Assembly: GCA_914767715.1 (NCBI GenBank)
Contig: OU612075.1
Span: 2,666,001-2,730,000 of the forward strand
DNA length: 64,000 nt
Source of the DNA: Membranipora membranacea
Taxonomy: Eukaryota; Bryozoa; Gymnolaemata; Cheilostomatida; Membraniporidae
Direction of reading: 5' to 3'
Part shown: positions 11,351 to 22,686 of the stretch, one piece after another
Layout: every line of letters begins with the position of its first letter
Numbering within the stretch: the first letter of the stretch is position 1
Program-made: the position numbers and the translations under genes
Notes under the pieces: generated by a model
Databases searched by the model: none
What the model saw: the letters and a program-made list of their open reading frames with translations, nothing else
Told to the model about the DNA's origin: nothing

Positions 11351-13113
11351 AGACTGGGATAGCTCTTATCAGTAAGCATACTATGTTTTTTTACCATGTC
11401 TTTGATCAGTAAACCTGAGTAATCATTAAACTTAATAACATCATCATCACTAATGGAAAGTGTTAAAGTTGTTCCCTCTTGGAATCTTCCTCTCTTATGA
11501 TAATATGTTCAATTGATATTTCCATTCCTGAACACATATTTATTTTCTTGGATGTTCGCCAATTTCATGGTTGAAGGTCCTGGCAATATGACATATCATT
11601 ATCCGTTTGTTGTTCCAGGTCGGCTAGGGTTAATGGCCTGCGATACCAAGTAAGGTAGTACTAGACAACCAGTGCACTCAGGACCTAATGATCCTGAATC
11701 ATGCGCCTCTAACACTGAGCTATCCCTGAACTGGACTTTTTTACTGAGAAACTAAGTATTAAGATTGCAATTTTCTAGATTGGGCAGTAGATTTTAGTTT
11801 TTGAATTAGGAAAATCTTCAGATATAAAATTAACTTGAACCAACTTGCTGTCTGCGCTGTTACAGTAATTAATCGAGCCTCGTCTCCAAGGGTAGATGAG
11901 CTCGGCAGAATTAGTCACTTTTGTGCTGCAATAGTCTTGACTCTATTTTTAGACTCGGATAGCAACGCATTGTAAGAAAACGATAAAAGGGATAGTGTGA
12001 TTCAGATGAGCAGAAGTTGATTAGAAGCTGTTATGTTTCTTCCAACTGACTGTCGTTGTATCTGACAATTATTAACATGCGAAGGAATAAACGGAGGTAC
12101 TGTAAGTCTTACACTAAATGCTGGTATCTGCAGACATCATTCAGTAGTAGGAGAATGCTACTTTGGCTAGAATAGTTACGTCAGCTTAATGGTGTCTGAG
12201 ACTTATGTGGACAGAACTGTACAAAACTACTAACAACTCTATGTCTATTCTATGTCTATGTCTATGTCTGCTTTTTATTTCTTACTCGAATGATTGCGCT
12301 CAAAAGTCATCTTGTATTTGTGTATTAATTTTTGTATATTGACTATGTGGCACTTTGCCTCACCAAAGCTTTGGATGTAAATATGTGTGCTTGGACATCC
12401 ATTTGTGTAGCTGTATGTTTATGGTTTTTTTGTCGGTGATATCCGGCTTTTTACTGAATGCTTTTCATCAAGCTTGCTTGCAGTTGTTTTCTGTATCTTT
12501 GTCAGTGATACATCATCCACACCATAAATATGACACTTAAGCATTCAACTAATATTTTTACCTCCAAAGACAAAAAAATACATCCATGGTTCAGGCTGTA
12601 TTCGATTCAACTATGAACAATCATTCAGGCAGCCAACGAGATATTGACATGTTCTATTTGTAGTACTTATTCATTAAAAGGCATCGCTTTATTATTTCAA
12701 GACATGAACAAACACTGTTCTGGCGTTCTGTATTTGTCTCAGTAGGGCTAATTATCATGTTGAGAGATTTGTTTACACTTTTTGTTGATTTGTATTATGG
12801 AAATCAACGTTATCGTCTAGTTTTTTTCTATTATACCAACTTACTGATTATTCTATATGCTTGCTCAAAAACATTCTTGTACTTTGTCCCATTTACTATT
12901 CGTTTAGGTAATAAAAGCAAAATAAAGAACAAAAATCAAATTAAATTTATTTTTAGTTAATTTTAGTTCGGTTAAATTTAAAGGCAATAATGACAAAGGT
13001 GATAAAAATTTATGCTAACAAAGCTTAAGTTTGAAAATGAGACAGAATGGGAAAGACGGCTAGGATTACTTTTACATAGATAAGCTTGGGTAGTTAACGA
13101 TGGTCGAGAGTTT
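11351..13113. other. Intergenic spacer, unit 1 (TRIM copy 2 to Ig A)
   Basis: No gene seen. The stretch matches 30312-32105 in unit 2, with small indels, so it was copied as part of the block. It includes a short ATGTCT-type repeat near 12240 and AT-rich sequence. The 3' flank of the TRIM gene has TTAATAACA where copy 3 has TTAATAAAA, so the likely poly(A) signal is altered here. Confidence 0.6.
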
Positions 13114-13342
13114 GCCCTGTTTATGAGAAAACAGAGGGTGGTTTGACCCTGAAGAGGGACGCAAGTTGCCCGGAGTCCTCGTACTGAGAGTGTGATATAT
13201 CCTAGTAAACTAGAATGCATCCAAGAGGTGAGGCCATGGTGGACCTCCTAATCATAAGTGTGCAGCAAGCTGCCAGAAACTGACACAGGCACTTATCAGC
13301 CATTGGCAGTGACACTTTGATCTTAGCCAATAGGCCGAGAGT
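13114..13342 (+). mobile_element. About 230-bp interspersed element (same family as 44484-44713)
   Basis: Begins GCCCTGTTTATGA and ends near GGCCGAGAGT. The same sequence occurs at 32106-32333 and, in reverse orientation, inside an intron of TRIM copy 4 where a target duplication is visible. No coding capacity recognised; class unknown (SINE or MITE). 13343-13640 beyond it is extremely AT-rich with no gene. Confidence 0.6.
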
Positions 13343-13693
13343 CCGCAGTGTGCTCTACACCGGAATTGAGCACTTTCGGAGCCTATTGAATCACGTCATT
13401 TCCTAGATCTGCAGAAACAACACTACTGCTGGCACTCTCAATTATTATGTTAATCTCTCTTCAATTATACCGCCATTTTCTCAAAAAATTTTAAAAAGTT
13501 ATAAAATATTATTCAATAATTATATAAAAATTTATAAATATTAAAAAATTTAATAATTATAAAAGGGTTTATTATTAATATTATTAAATAAAAATTATAA
13601 AAAGTTATAAGATATGAAACAATGCTCAGCCACTAACAAATTCGATTTTCAGAATATAGAATTAAAACCTTAAATTTGTATTTTTGTTTGTAG

Positions 13694-16600
13694 TTGATGG
13701 TGTACAGATGGGTCAGATTACAAGGCTTGCGGAGCCTGTAGTAAAGTTTGCTGGAGAGAGCGCAACATTGCCATGCTATGTCTCCAGCCCACCTGGTTCC
13801 AACATCATTGTATGTCTTGTTATCTAGTGTTATAATTATGATTTGTGTTTGCAAAAGCGCTGGTTGTACTATAGGCCAAAAATCAAAGTCATTGCACATG
13901 TATTTGAGATGGAAACAATGCGTTAACTGAAACACGAAAAATGTTTGGAATGTCGCAAATACTCAGTATCAATCTACTACCTTAAGAATATTATTATTAT
14001 TATGAACTTTATTAACCACCGATCAATGCATGAAGAATATATCACCATGTGAAAAAAAATAAAACACTGTTGAGTAGTATCAAGGTGCTATGGAAATAAT
14101 ATCAAGTAATTTACATTATACTAAGCTACTATGGGCAACCTAGGATTTCTGGGATCCAATCCATATTTTGTTAGGCGCCTTTGCCTTATGACTCAGACAA
14201 CTTAATAACGATGTATCAAAGATGTAGGTTTAAACTTTTTTTTAACAATTCAATATGAATGGATATTTTCACAGGTAACATGGAGTTATCTGAACAGTAC
14301 CAGTGGCAGTAAATTGATAACACAGAGTTGTAACGACGATGATGATAATAATAGCGATGAAGACGGCGAGCTGAAATATGAGATTAAGTGTCCAGCAAAC
14401 CTAGGTAAGAAATCACTGAGTCCACAAACTCAGACTATGGTTTAAACTCCCTTAATCGCTCCTCCATACTTTGCCATACTATTTGCTCAGGCAGGGGATT
14501 GGTGGGATAGACAGAGTGCAAAACAACTATTGTGAGAAGCTTGGGTTAAAATCCACTTTCTGGATTTGATTTGTTTATTTTATCGGTTAACATATAAAAA
14601 ATGTGTGAGTTTAAGATGATTAGGCTCCATATGCGCAGTAGCATAGCTACCCGAGGCGCAACAGCCCTGAGTTGGGTTGGAATTTATTTGACTCTTATGA
14701 ACATTATCCTTCAGCAGCGGAGGCGCTCACAATTAGGCCAGCAGGCGCTGCTTTAAAACCGATTACATTTAACAATAGACGCTTGGTAGTCAGGTTGACG
14801 ATGACCACAGGCAGATGTAGAGGGAGGGTAAGGTAGGTCGAGGAGAGATTTGCGAGTGGTGTAGGCGGGAGTAGGAGGAGTTGTTGAATAAATTTGAACA
14901 CTGTCCAAAAGTAGATGTATTTTGTCTTTAAATTGGTGCACAGGTTTGCTCCGCACTGCTTGCAAGGTGGGTCAACCTTGTGTCAAAAGTGTGACCTTGC
15001 CGTTGAGGGCTCGGTATATTTCGCCAGTTGTTATATAACAATTTAAGTTTGACAGATTTATTTGAATTTGACATACCAATCTCTTTCTCTAGTAGGAGGA
15101 TGAACCGATATCTACCCGAACAACTTTTAGGAATGTTCGACAAATATCGCAACTGCAAATAACTCTGCTCAAACATTGTCTGGTTTGAGAATTTTCTCTC
15201 GATTATAACCAGAATAGTAACAATTCACAATTTCCAAAGAGGTAGACATACTTTTGCAAGTCACGAGCCACAGATCATAAGTCATCAACTGTTGAAGCTC
15301 TAAAATTTGAGAACAGCATATCGTTTTGTTTGTAGGTACTGTGATATATTATCTGACTGTGAACTCACTAGCACTACAAGATTCCGCTATGTACCAGTGT
15401 GGTACATATGTAGAGGGAGCTTCTAGTCCTACAGATATTATGTCTTCCAAGATAACCGTTCTCTCTCCTCCTAAGGTGAAGTGTGATAATTATTACGTAA
15501 CACCCATGACCATTATTTTAGATACATAGCCTGAGATGTTGGGACAGGAGAATTTATATGAATTGTGGTATTTAACTCTCTGTGTGGGGATAAGGTCTTC
15601 CCATTATTATATCTTCTTCTCTGAAGGCTTACTCTTTGACTCTCTGTCAAAGTTGAGAATCCACAACAAATATTGGGTTTTAGGAAATGATGATTTTTTC
15701 TGAAGCATAATTTCAGTAACAGACAAGATAATTCTTGGGATCACTTTGAATCGATGCTTTTTATTTTTGTTGCTTTCAGATGGAATTTGAAGCTTCCACT
15801 TTGGTAACTCACTCTTGCTTTGGTATTAATGTCACAAAGACATGCATGGCCGAGGGAGAGCTTGCACCTAATGTCACATGGGGTAAAGCTGACGGCAAAC
15901 CACTGCCAGATAAAGGCAGATCCTACCAGGTGAAGCTGCCAGCAGGTGCTAGACAATCGGTACTTTCTATCTTGATACTTCAGTAACTTATGGCTGGTTC
16001 ACATTGACTTCAGTAACTTATGGCTGGTTCTTATTACTGTCCCAGACAGCTATCCCAGATAACCATCCCAGTCAATGTGACCATGAAAATAACACAATCC
16101 CAGTCTGTCTGATTCGGTCTGGGACAGTATCTGGAAAGTTCGTCAAACCCACACTCATTTTACATCTGGGTACTATGTCAATACAACATTGGGATGATCG
16201 GGGACCATTGGGGACAATTTTGGACCATATGGGACAATCTGGGACAAACCTCTACAAACACACATCATAATTATACCAGCACTATTCAAGACAAATACAT
16301 ATTTGCTTCTCTGGGATGACTTTGCAATGTGGACATAAGACTGGAACCATCTAGGATGACAATGTAGACCATGCTTTACCTAACCCAGTGACCTTGAGTA
16401 TGAATATCCTTTTTTATAGCAGAACATTAATTAACGTTTGCAAACATGTCATCAGACTTGCGCAAATAATATTTTTGGCGGATCGGATATTCTTTGCGAC
16501 ATAATCTTTGCAACAATTGTTTCATTGTGATCACTTATTATACATAGATAACAGATCTGACGATACTTAACTTGACTAAAGAAGACAGGGGATCCTACAG

Positions 16601-19600
16601 GTGCAGTGTAGACAACTCTGTAAGGCCTCCGGATCAGATGTATTCCTCCCTCTCTATAGAATTTGCGCCATCTGTTGCTCCGGTAGAACCAAGTTATGGC
16701 GCTGCCACCTCGGAAGCCACGACAGCCATGCTCAGGTGTCAAGTTGATGGTATGTCTATATTTATGTACCATTTCATAAGGCATTTATGATAAGATAAGA
16801 TTTATTTTAAAGCCCTTCACAGAACTGTTGTGTTTGGTGCAATGGATAGGCCGTGGGTCTTTCAATTGAGAGGCCCTGTGTTCGATTCCCCACGTATCAT
16901 GGTGGTGTCAGGAAGGGCATCCGACCTCAAATGCTCCTGTGCCACACTAGTCTATAAAGTCCGTAGACCCATACTAATGGTACCGGAAACAAATGAACCG
17001 AAAATCATCTAGGTTTATCACAGGGTATCACGGGGTATCACGGGGTATCACGGGGTATCACGGGGTATCACGGGGTATCACGGGGTATCACGGGGTATCA
17101 CGGGGTATCACGGGGTATCACGGGGTATCACGGGGTATCACGGGGTATCACGGGGTATCACGGGGTATCACGGGGTATCACGGGGTATCACGGGGTATCA
17201 CGGGGTATCACGGGGTATCACGGGGTATCACGGGGTATCACGGGGTATCACGGGGTATCACGGGGTATCACGGGGTATCACGGGGTATCACGGGGTATCA
17301 CGGGGTATCACGGGGTATCACGGGGTATCACGGGGTATCACGGGGTATCACGGGGTATCACGGGGTATCACGGGGTATCACGGGGTATCACGGGGTATCA
17401 CGGGGTATCACGGGGTATCACGGGGTATCACGGGGTATCACGGGGTATCACGGGGTATCACGGGGTATCACGGGGTATCACGGGGTATCACGGGGTATCA
17501 CGGGGTATCACGGGGTATCACGGGGTATCACGGGGTATCACGGGGTATCACGGGGTATCACGGGGTATCACGGGGTATCACGGGGTATCACGGGGTATCA
17601 CGGGGTATCACGGGGTATCACGGGGTATCACGGGGTATCACGGGGTATCACGGGGTATCACGGGGTATCACGGGGTATCACGGGGTATCACGGGGTATCA
17701 CGGGGTATCACGGGGTATCACGGGGTATCACGGGGTATCACGGGGTATCACGGGGTATCACGGGGTATCACGGGGTATCACGGGGTATCACGGGGTATCA
17801 CGGGGTATCACGGGGTATCACGGGGTATCACGGGGTATCACGGGGTATCACGGGGTATCACGGGGTATCACGGGGTATCACGGGGTATCACGGGGTATCA
17901 CGGGGTATCACGGGGTATCACGGGGTATCACGGGGTATCACGGGGTATCACGGGGTATCACGGGGTATCACGGGGTATCACGGGGTATCACGGGGTATCA
18001 CGGGGTATCACGGGGTATCACGGGGTATCACGGGGTATCACGGGGTATCACGGGGTATCACGGGGTATCACGGGGTATCACGGGGTATCACGGGGTATCA
18101 CGGGGTATCACGGGGTATCACGGGGTATCACGGGGTATCACGGGGTATCACGGGGTATCACGGGGTATCACGGGGTATCACGGGGTATCACGGGGTATCA
18201 CGGGGTATCACGGGGTATCACGGGGTATCACGGGGTATCACGGGGTATCACGGGGTATCACGGGGTATCACGGGGTATCACGGGGTATCACGGGGTATCA
18301 CGGGGTATCACGGGGTATCACGGGGTATCACGGGGTATCACGGGGTATCACGGGGTATCACGGGGTATCACGGGGTATCACGGGGTATCACGGGGTATCA
18401 CGGGGTATCACGGGGTATCACGGGGTATCACGGGGTATCACGGGGTATCACGGGGTATCACGGGGTATCACGGGGTATCACGGGGTATCACGGGGTATCA
18501 CGGGGTATCACGGGGTATCACGGGGTATCACGGGGTATCACGGGGTATCACGGGGTATCACGGGGTATCACGGGGTATCACGGGGTATCACGGGGTATCA
18601 CGGGGTATCACGGGGTATCACGGGGTATCACGGGGTATCACGGGGTATCACGGGGTATCACGGGGTATCACGGGGTATCACGGGGTATCACGGGGTATCA
18701 CGGGGTATCACGGGGTATCACGGGGTATCACGGGGTATCACGGGGTATCACGGGGTATCACGGGGTATCACGGGGTATCACGGGGTATCACGGGGTATCA
18801 CGGGGTATCACGGGGTATCACGGGGTATCACGGGGTATCACGGGGTATCACGGGGTATCACGGGGTATCACGGGGTATCACGGGGTATCACGGGGTATCA
18901 CGGGGTATCACGGGGTATCACGGGGTATCACGGGGTATCACGGGGTATCACGGGGTATCACGGGGTATCACGGGGTATCACGGGGTATCACGGGGTATCA
19001 CGGGGTATCACGGGGTATCACGGGGTATCACGGGGTATCACGGGGTATCACGGGGTATCACGGGGTATCACGGGGTATCACGGGGTATCACGGGGTATCA
19101 CGGGGTATCACGGGGTATCACGGGGTATCACGGGGTATCACGGGGTATCACGGGGTATCACGGGGTATCACGGGGTATCACGGGGTATCACGGGGTATCA
19201 CGGGGTATCACGGGGTATCACGGGGTATCACGGGGTATCACGGGGTATCACGGGGTATCACGGGGTATCACGGGGTATCACGGGGTATCACGGGGTATCA
19301 CGGGGTATCACGGGGTATCACGGGGTATCACGGGGTATCACGGGGTATCACGGGGTATCACGGGGTATCACGGGGTATCACGGGGTATCACGGGGTATCA
19401 CGGGGTATCACGGGGTATCACGGGGTATCACGGGGTATCACGGGGTATCACGGGGTATCACGGGGTATCACGGGGTATCGAGACTATAAACAAACATGTG
19501 TTTTTCTTCAGAATGGAGTATTTTGTAGAAAAAAAAAGTTTGTTCCAATTTGAGATTGAAACTTGGATTTTTATCAAAGTTAACAATATTGGAATCACTG

Positions 19601-21241
19601 GACAGGTTTATAAATCTGATTGAGGATCCAAAGGTGATGTACATGTTAGATATTGATTTGAATTATATACATATTTGTATTAAATTTTATATTAGAGCAT
19701 GGTTATCTCATTTATTTCGTTGATATTTATAAAGGAATCCCCATACCTGTTATGTCCTGGTATAAGATGAGTTCCGCACAAGCTTCAGTTTATGAGAAGG
19801 GAAACCTGAAGATGGATAATACGTTCGTTTCTAAAGCAGCAACGATTCTCACCGATGATAAATGCAAAGTCGAGCAAAAGGTATTTATTTAATTTATTAT
19901 TTGTTATATCCTTTATTACATTACTTTTTTTCAAATCATAATGGTCATAAGGTTTATGCAGTATAGTTGATTATGACAGTCCATCCAATCAATGACTTAG
20001 CTGGCCAAACTGCACAAGAGTATAGTAAACTCGTTACACAACCAGAATTTGTTACTCACAAACATTTACCCGTATTTATTTATTGAATTTTTCTAAAGGG
20101 TAGGGTGGAACATACTACGTAGCAATAAAGGCTTGTGTAAGAGTAATTTTAAAGAAAAAAACCATGTTTCAACCCAGTTTTTAAGACTTTAAATATAATG
20201 CCTTTGAATATGTTATTCCAATTCTGCTCTTTAAAACTATTATTATGAACATTTTCATATGAGTTTATCGACTCTCTAAAATGAGAACATGATTATAACA
20301 CAAGATTAAATGGTTTACGAACAGTAAGGCCAAAAACAAGCGAGGTCAGAGATCCCTGTTGTGCCATGGTGTCAACCTGTACAACAGGTACCTTGGGAGT
20401 GAAGACATGTACTCAGTCTGGTTCCTTGGGTGGCCTGGCGGCGGCGAGTGTGGCATCGAGTGTTCTAGTCGGGCAGTCTCTGTTCTAGCTTCGTGCTATC
20501 TGACTGTCGCATTGCTTTTTAACTTTCGATATACCTTTGACACCGTTTTACTCATTCTAGTTTTTATAGTAAGCAATAAACTCACACACATGAACAAAAA
20601 AAAGTAGGGTAATGAAAGCATGGCAGCATAAATTTCTACTGTAGATCATGACTGTGGGCAGTTTGAGTACTATAGAGTCCATGTTTTATTCTCTAACGTT
20701 GAGAACAGTGGAAAACAGTGACTACGTTTATTATGTGTGCCAAGCCAAAAATACTCATGGTGAAGGTGCAGTCGCCATGAAACTATATCGTAAGTACTCA
20801 ATATATACACCAAAATATATTTGTCAACATTTTAACAACTAGGTGTGCATAAATAGAAAGTGCAATGTGCATAGCATACTAGTTGAGAATTGTGTAGGTA
20901 AAAAGTGCAGATATGTGGGTATATCAGAAAGGCAGACCAATCATTTGCTTTGCTTAACTTTTCATATATGCTATAAAAACAAGTCCAATGGCTACGTGCA
21001 GTCAAGTTGGTGTGGTCAGAAAAGCCGGACCTACACGTGAGCTGATAAGTTAAGGGAGGGCAATTACCAGGTTCAATCAAATGGCATGCGTTAAATTTTG
21101 ATCTAATATATATAGTGATTGTCTTCCTTTTCTCCTGTAGGTGTGAACACTCTGACTGACGAGAGTCGAACCTCAGCTGCCAGCAAAACATATTTAACTA
21201 TCGCTTCATTCCTAGCAGCACTTGTCACTTTACTGTTGTGA
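13694..21241 (+). CDS. Ig gene A: GPI-anchored three-Ig-domain protein, signal-peptide exon not found
   Basis: Eight exons equivalent to exons 2-9 of Ig C: 13694-13809, 14275-14404, 15336-15475, 15780-15959, 16548-16749, 19735-19880, 20645-20789, 21141-21241. All are open, with matching lengths and phases. They encode three Ig folds with their disulfide Cys pairs (PCYV with YQCG, TCMAEG with YRCS, LRCQ with YVCQ). The C-terminal hydrophobic segment TYLTIASFLAALVTLLL ends directly at TGA, with no cytoplasmic tail, typical of a GPI signal. No exon like the Ig C signal peptide is visible upstream: similarity to Ig C stops within intron 1, about 55 bases before exon 2. The copy therefore needs a new first exon to be secreted, or it is inactive. 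Intron 6 carries a SINE whose tail has expanded to 2.4 kb. The protein likely acts at the outer cell surface in adhesion or recognition. Confidence 0.7.
15975..16270. repeat. TGGGAC-rich repeat insertion in Ig A intron 5
   Basis: Starts with two direct copies of a roughly 30-base unit containing CAGTAACTTATGGCTGG, then many short inverted TGGGAC/GTCCCA motifs. It is also present in Ig B intron 5 (about 35030-35340), where a further hairpin GGTCTGGGA/TCCCAGACC has formed. It is absent from Ig C, so it was inserted before units 1 and 2 separated. Confidence 0.5.
16829..19508 (+). mobile_element. tRNA-derived SINE with hugely expanded 3' repeat tail (Ig A intron 6)
   Basis: The head resembles a tRNA with a Pol III A box (TGGTGCAATGG) and B box (GTTCGATTCC). 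A body of about 120 bases follows, then a 10-bp tandem repeat and a short end ATAAACAAACATG...TTCTT. The same element in Ig B (35924-36280) has clear 11-bp flanking duplications; here they have eroded (CAGAACTGTTG against CAGAATGG). Ig C intron 6 lacks it, giving the empty-site allele. The difference in length from the Ig B copy is almost all tail. Confidence 0.8.
17031..19470 (+). repeat. 244 perfect tandem copies of a 10-bp repeat, unit CGGGGTATCA
   Basis: Counted from the sequence: one unit at 17031, 240 in 17041-19440 and three more to 19470, all identical. One variant unit (CAGGGTATCA) precedes them and one (CGGGGTATCG) follows. The array lies between the SINE body and the SINE end in Ig A intron 6. 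The equivalent array in Ig B has only 14 mixed units. The unit has no stop in any forward frame, so an 876-codon frame runs through it by chance. The G4 run in every unit could allow G-quadruplex formation. Confidence 0.97.
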
Positions 21242-21982
21242 TAATTTACAACCATTGACTAAATAATAAGTAAATGTGCATACTGCTGTCAAACCAACTT
21301 CACATTTTACACTGCTCAATATATATATATATATATATCATATGTTTACACGCGACATAATAGAACAATTGATATCTGAAGTTTATTCATGTTTTGAAGT
21401 TTTTTACTTCCATGTAATGAACCATTGCATTTTTTGCTATTGAATTGTCAAGCCAGGGTTTGGTCATCATACTATACTTTGAATGAACTGGTGGTTTGGC
21501 GCATTTGAAAGCCAGATTAATACATTTCTACAGTGGAATTCGTGTTTTCATGACAAAGAAGTAATTTGTTCTCTTTATTGGCTAGCATGCCAGTTACGGA
21601 TTTGTATTTTGTTTGATTTTGATTTGATTTTGATTCATTTTGCATCATTTCATCTATATCTCTATATTTTCCTTTGAGGATTTTTTGCATTCCATTACAA
21701 GCCATTCCATTTATGTACATAATTAGGAATATATATATAATATAAATATATATAACATGAAAATAAATCAGATCAGCCATCGCTCTCCAATCAAAGCGCT
21801 TAATACCAAGATAATGGGGTTTCAAGGGTATAAGAAGATTCATTGTATGAACTGGCAAATCTAGTTTGAGATTTTTTTGGTGGTTTCCATCCTATAGAAA
21901 CTTATATTCACTGATAACAAGAGGTTTCTACTGATCACACAAAGTGGTTGATTCTATCTCGTGTAGTGCAAACTCTCACCCT
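21242..21982. other. 3' flank of Ig A
   Basis: No gene. It contains an AT dinucleotide repeat near 21320-21338 and a conserved flank (CATTCCATTTATGTACATAAT) that also follows Ig B (about 38100) and, inverted, Ig C (about 48210-48235). All three Ig copies therefore descend from one block including the 3' flank. Confidence 0.6.
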
Positions 21983-22062
21983 GGGAACGCGGAAACGCGG
22001 AAACGCGGAAAGGCGGAAAGGTGGAAAGGCGGAAAGGCGGAAAGGCGGAAAGGCGGAAAATC
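21983..22062 (+). repeat. 8-bp minisatellite, unit GCGGAAAG
   Basis: About nine imperfect copies. The unit 2 equivalent at about 38386-38430 has fewer. Similar motifs in inverted orientation (TTTCCGCC) occur at 22255-22325, so the stretch between them is bounded by inverted GCGGAAA-type sequence. Confidence 0.75.
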
Positions 22063-22322
22063 AGTTTCATCGCAGAAAATCATTTTTCACCTTGAATTTC
22101 ATGATGATGCTAAAAAAAACTCATGAAAAGACATTGTGACATCACCACTGTATCATATGAGTGTTTTTGGTAAAAATCAAGTGATAAAAAAAAAATCCCA
22201 TTAAGCTATCATCACCATCTTTCAAAGGCCTAAATTTCAGGTTTTTTCATTTTTGGAAAACGCGGAAAACGTTTTTCCACGTTTTCGAAAGATGACACTG
22301 ATTTTCCGCCTTTCCGCATTTT

Positions 22323-22616
22323 CCAGAACCCGTGCAGCTGCTTATTAAACAGATCATATACATGTACTGAATGAGGCTGGCCTTTCACCGATATGTACAG
22401 TCTGCCTTGTGAGCAACAATGCCAGCCGGTGGACCTCGTGGTTTGATGAAGGACCCATGTTTCCATCTCTATAAATTCCGTCAACTCAATAATTTGCCTT
22501 CCCGACCTAAGTGATACCTTGATGATGGCCAACCGAACAAGTTGGAGGTAATGTTTGTCCCTGGTCATGATCTGCCGACCCACCTGGAGGCGTGATAATG
22601 ATGTATGACATCAGCA
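22323..22616 (-). pseudogene. Orphan fragment of the TRIM propeller exon (unit 1 spacer)
   Basis: On the minus strand the sequence aligns with the 5' part of TRIM exon 7. Near its end the frame reads QGRLYISVKGQPHSVHVYDL, close to DRLYILVEGKPHSVHVYDLN in TRIM copy 4. Upstream the homology continues at DNA level, from GCTGATG at 22616 through TATAGAGATGGAAA and CATCAA, with frame changes. It has no start codon, RING or B-box. It stops after CAGCTGCACG, where the GCGGAAA repeats begin. It is a relic of a further TRIM copy, opposite in orientation to its neighbours. The same relic is at 38695-38987. Confidence 0.75.
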
Positions 22617-22686
22617 GGTTTTTTGTACTTCAACTTTTCCAAGTGGAAATCTGATCGAAACTGATAAAAAACATGTGGACTGCAAG

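Noticed and set aside
12757-12960. 67-codon hydrophobic frame upstream of Ig A, considered as a replacement signal-peptide exon
   Set aside because: No suitable phase 1 donor seen, very AT-rich, and not conserved in frame in unit 2.
16831-16905. A tRNA gene
   Set aside because: A and B boxes are present but the cloverleaf is poor, and the sequence is the head of a SINE with a target duplication in the other copy (35924-36280).
17031-19470. CRISPR-like repeat array
   Set aside because: The units are head-to-tail with no spacers, and the genome is eukaryotic.
16993-19623. An 876-codon open frame with repeated ITGYHGVSRG
   Set aside because: It is the 10-bp repeat read in a frame without stops. 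It lies in an intron, begins in a SINE, and all three forward frames are open for the same reason.
21517-21858. 113-codon minus-strand frame after Ig A
   Set aside because: It lies in AT-rich 3' flank; the equivalent in unit 2 is broken.
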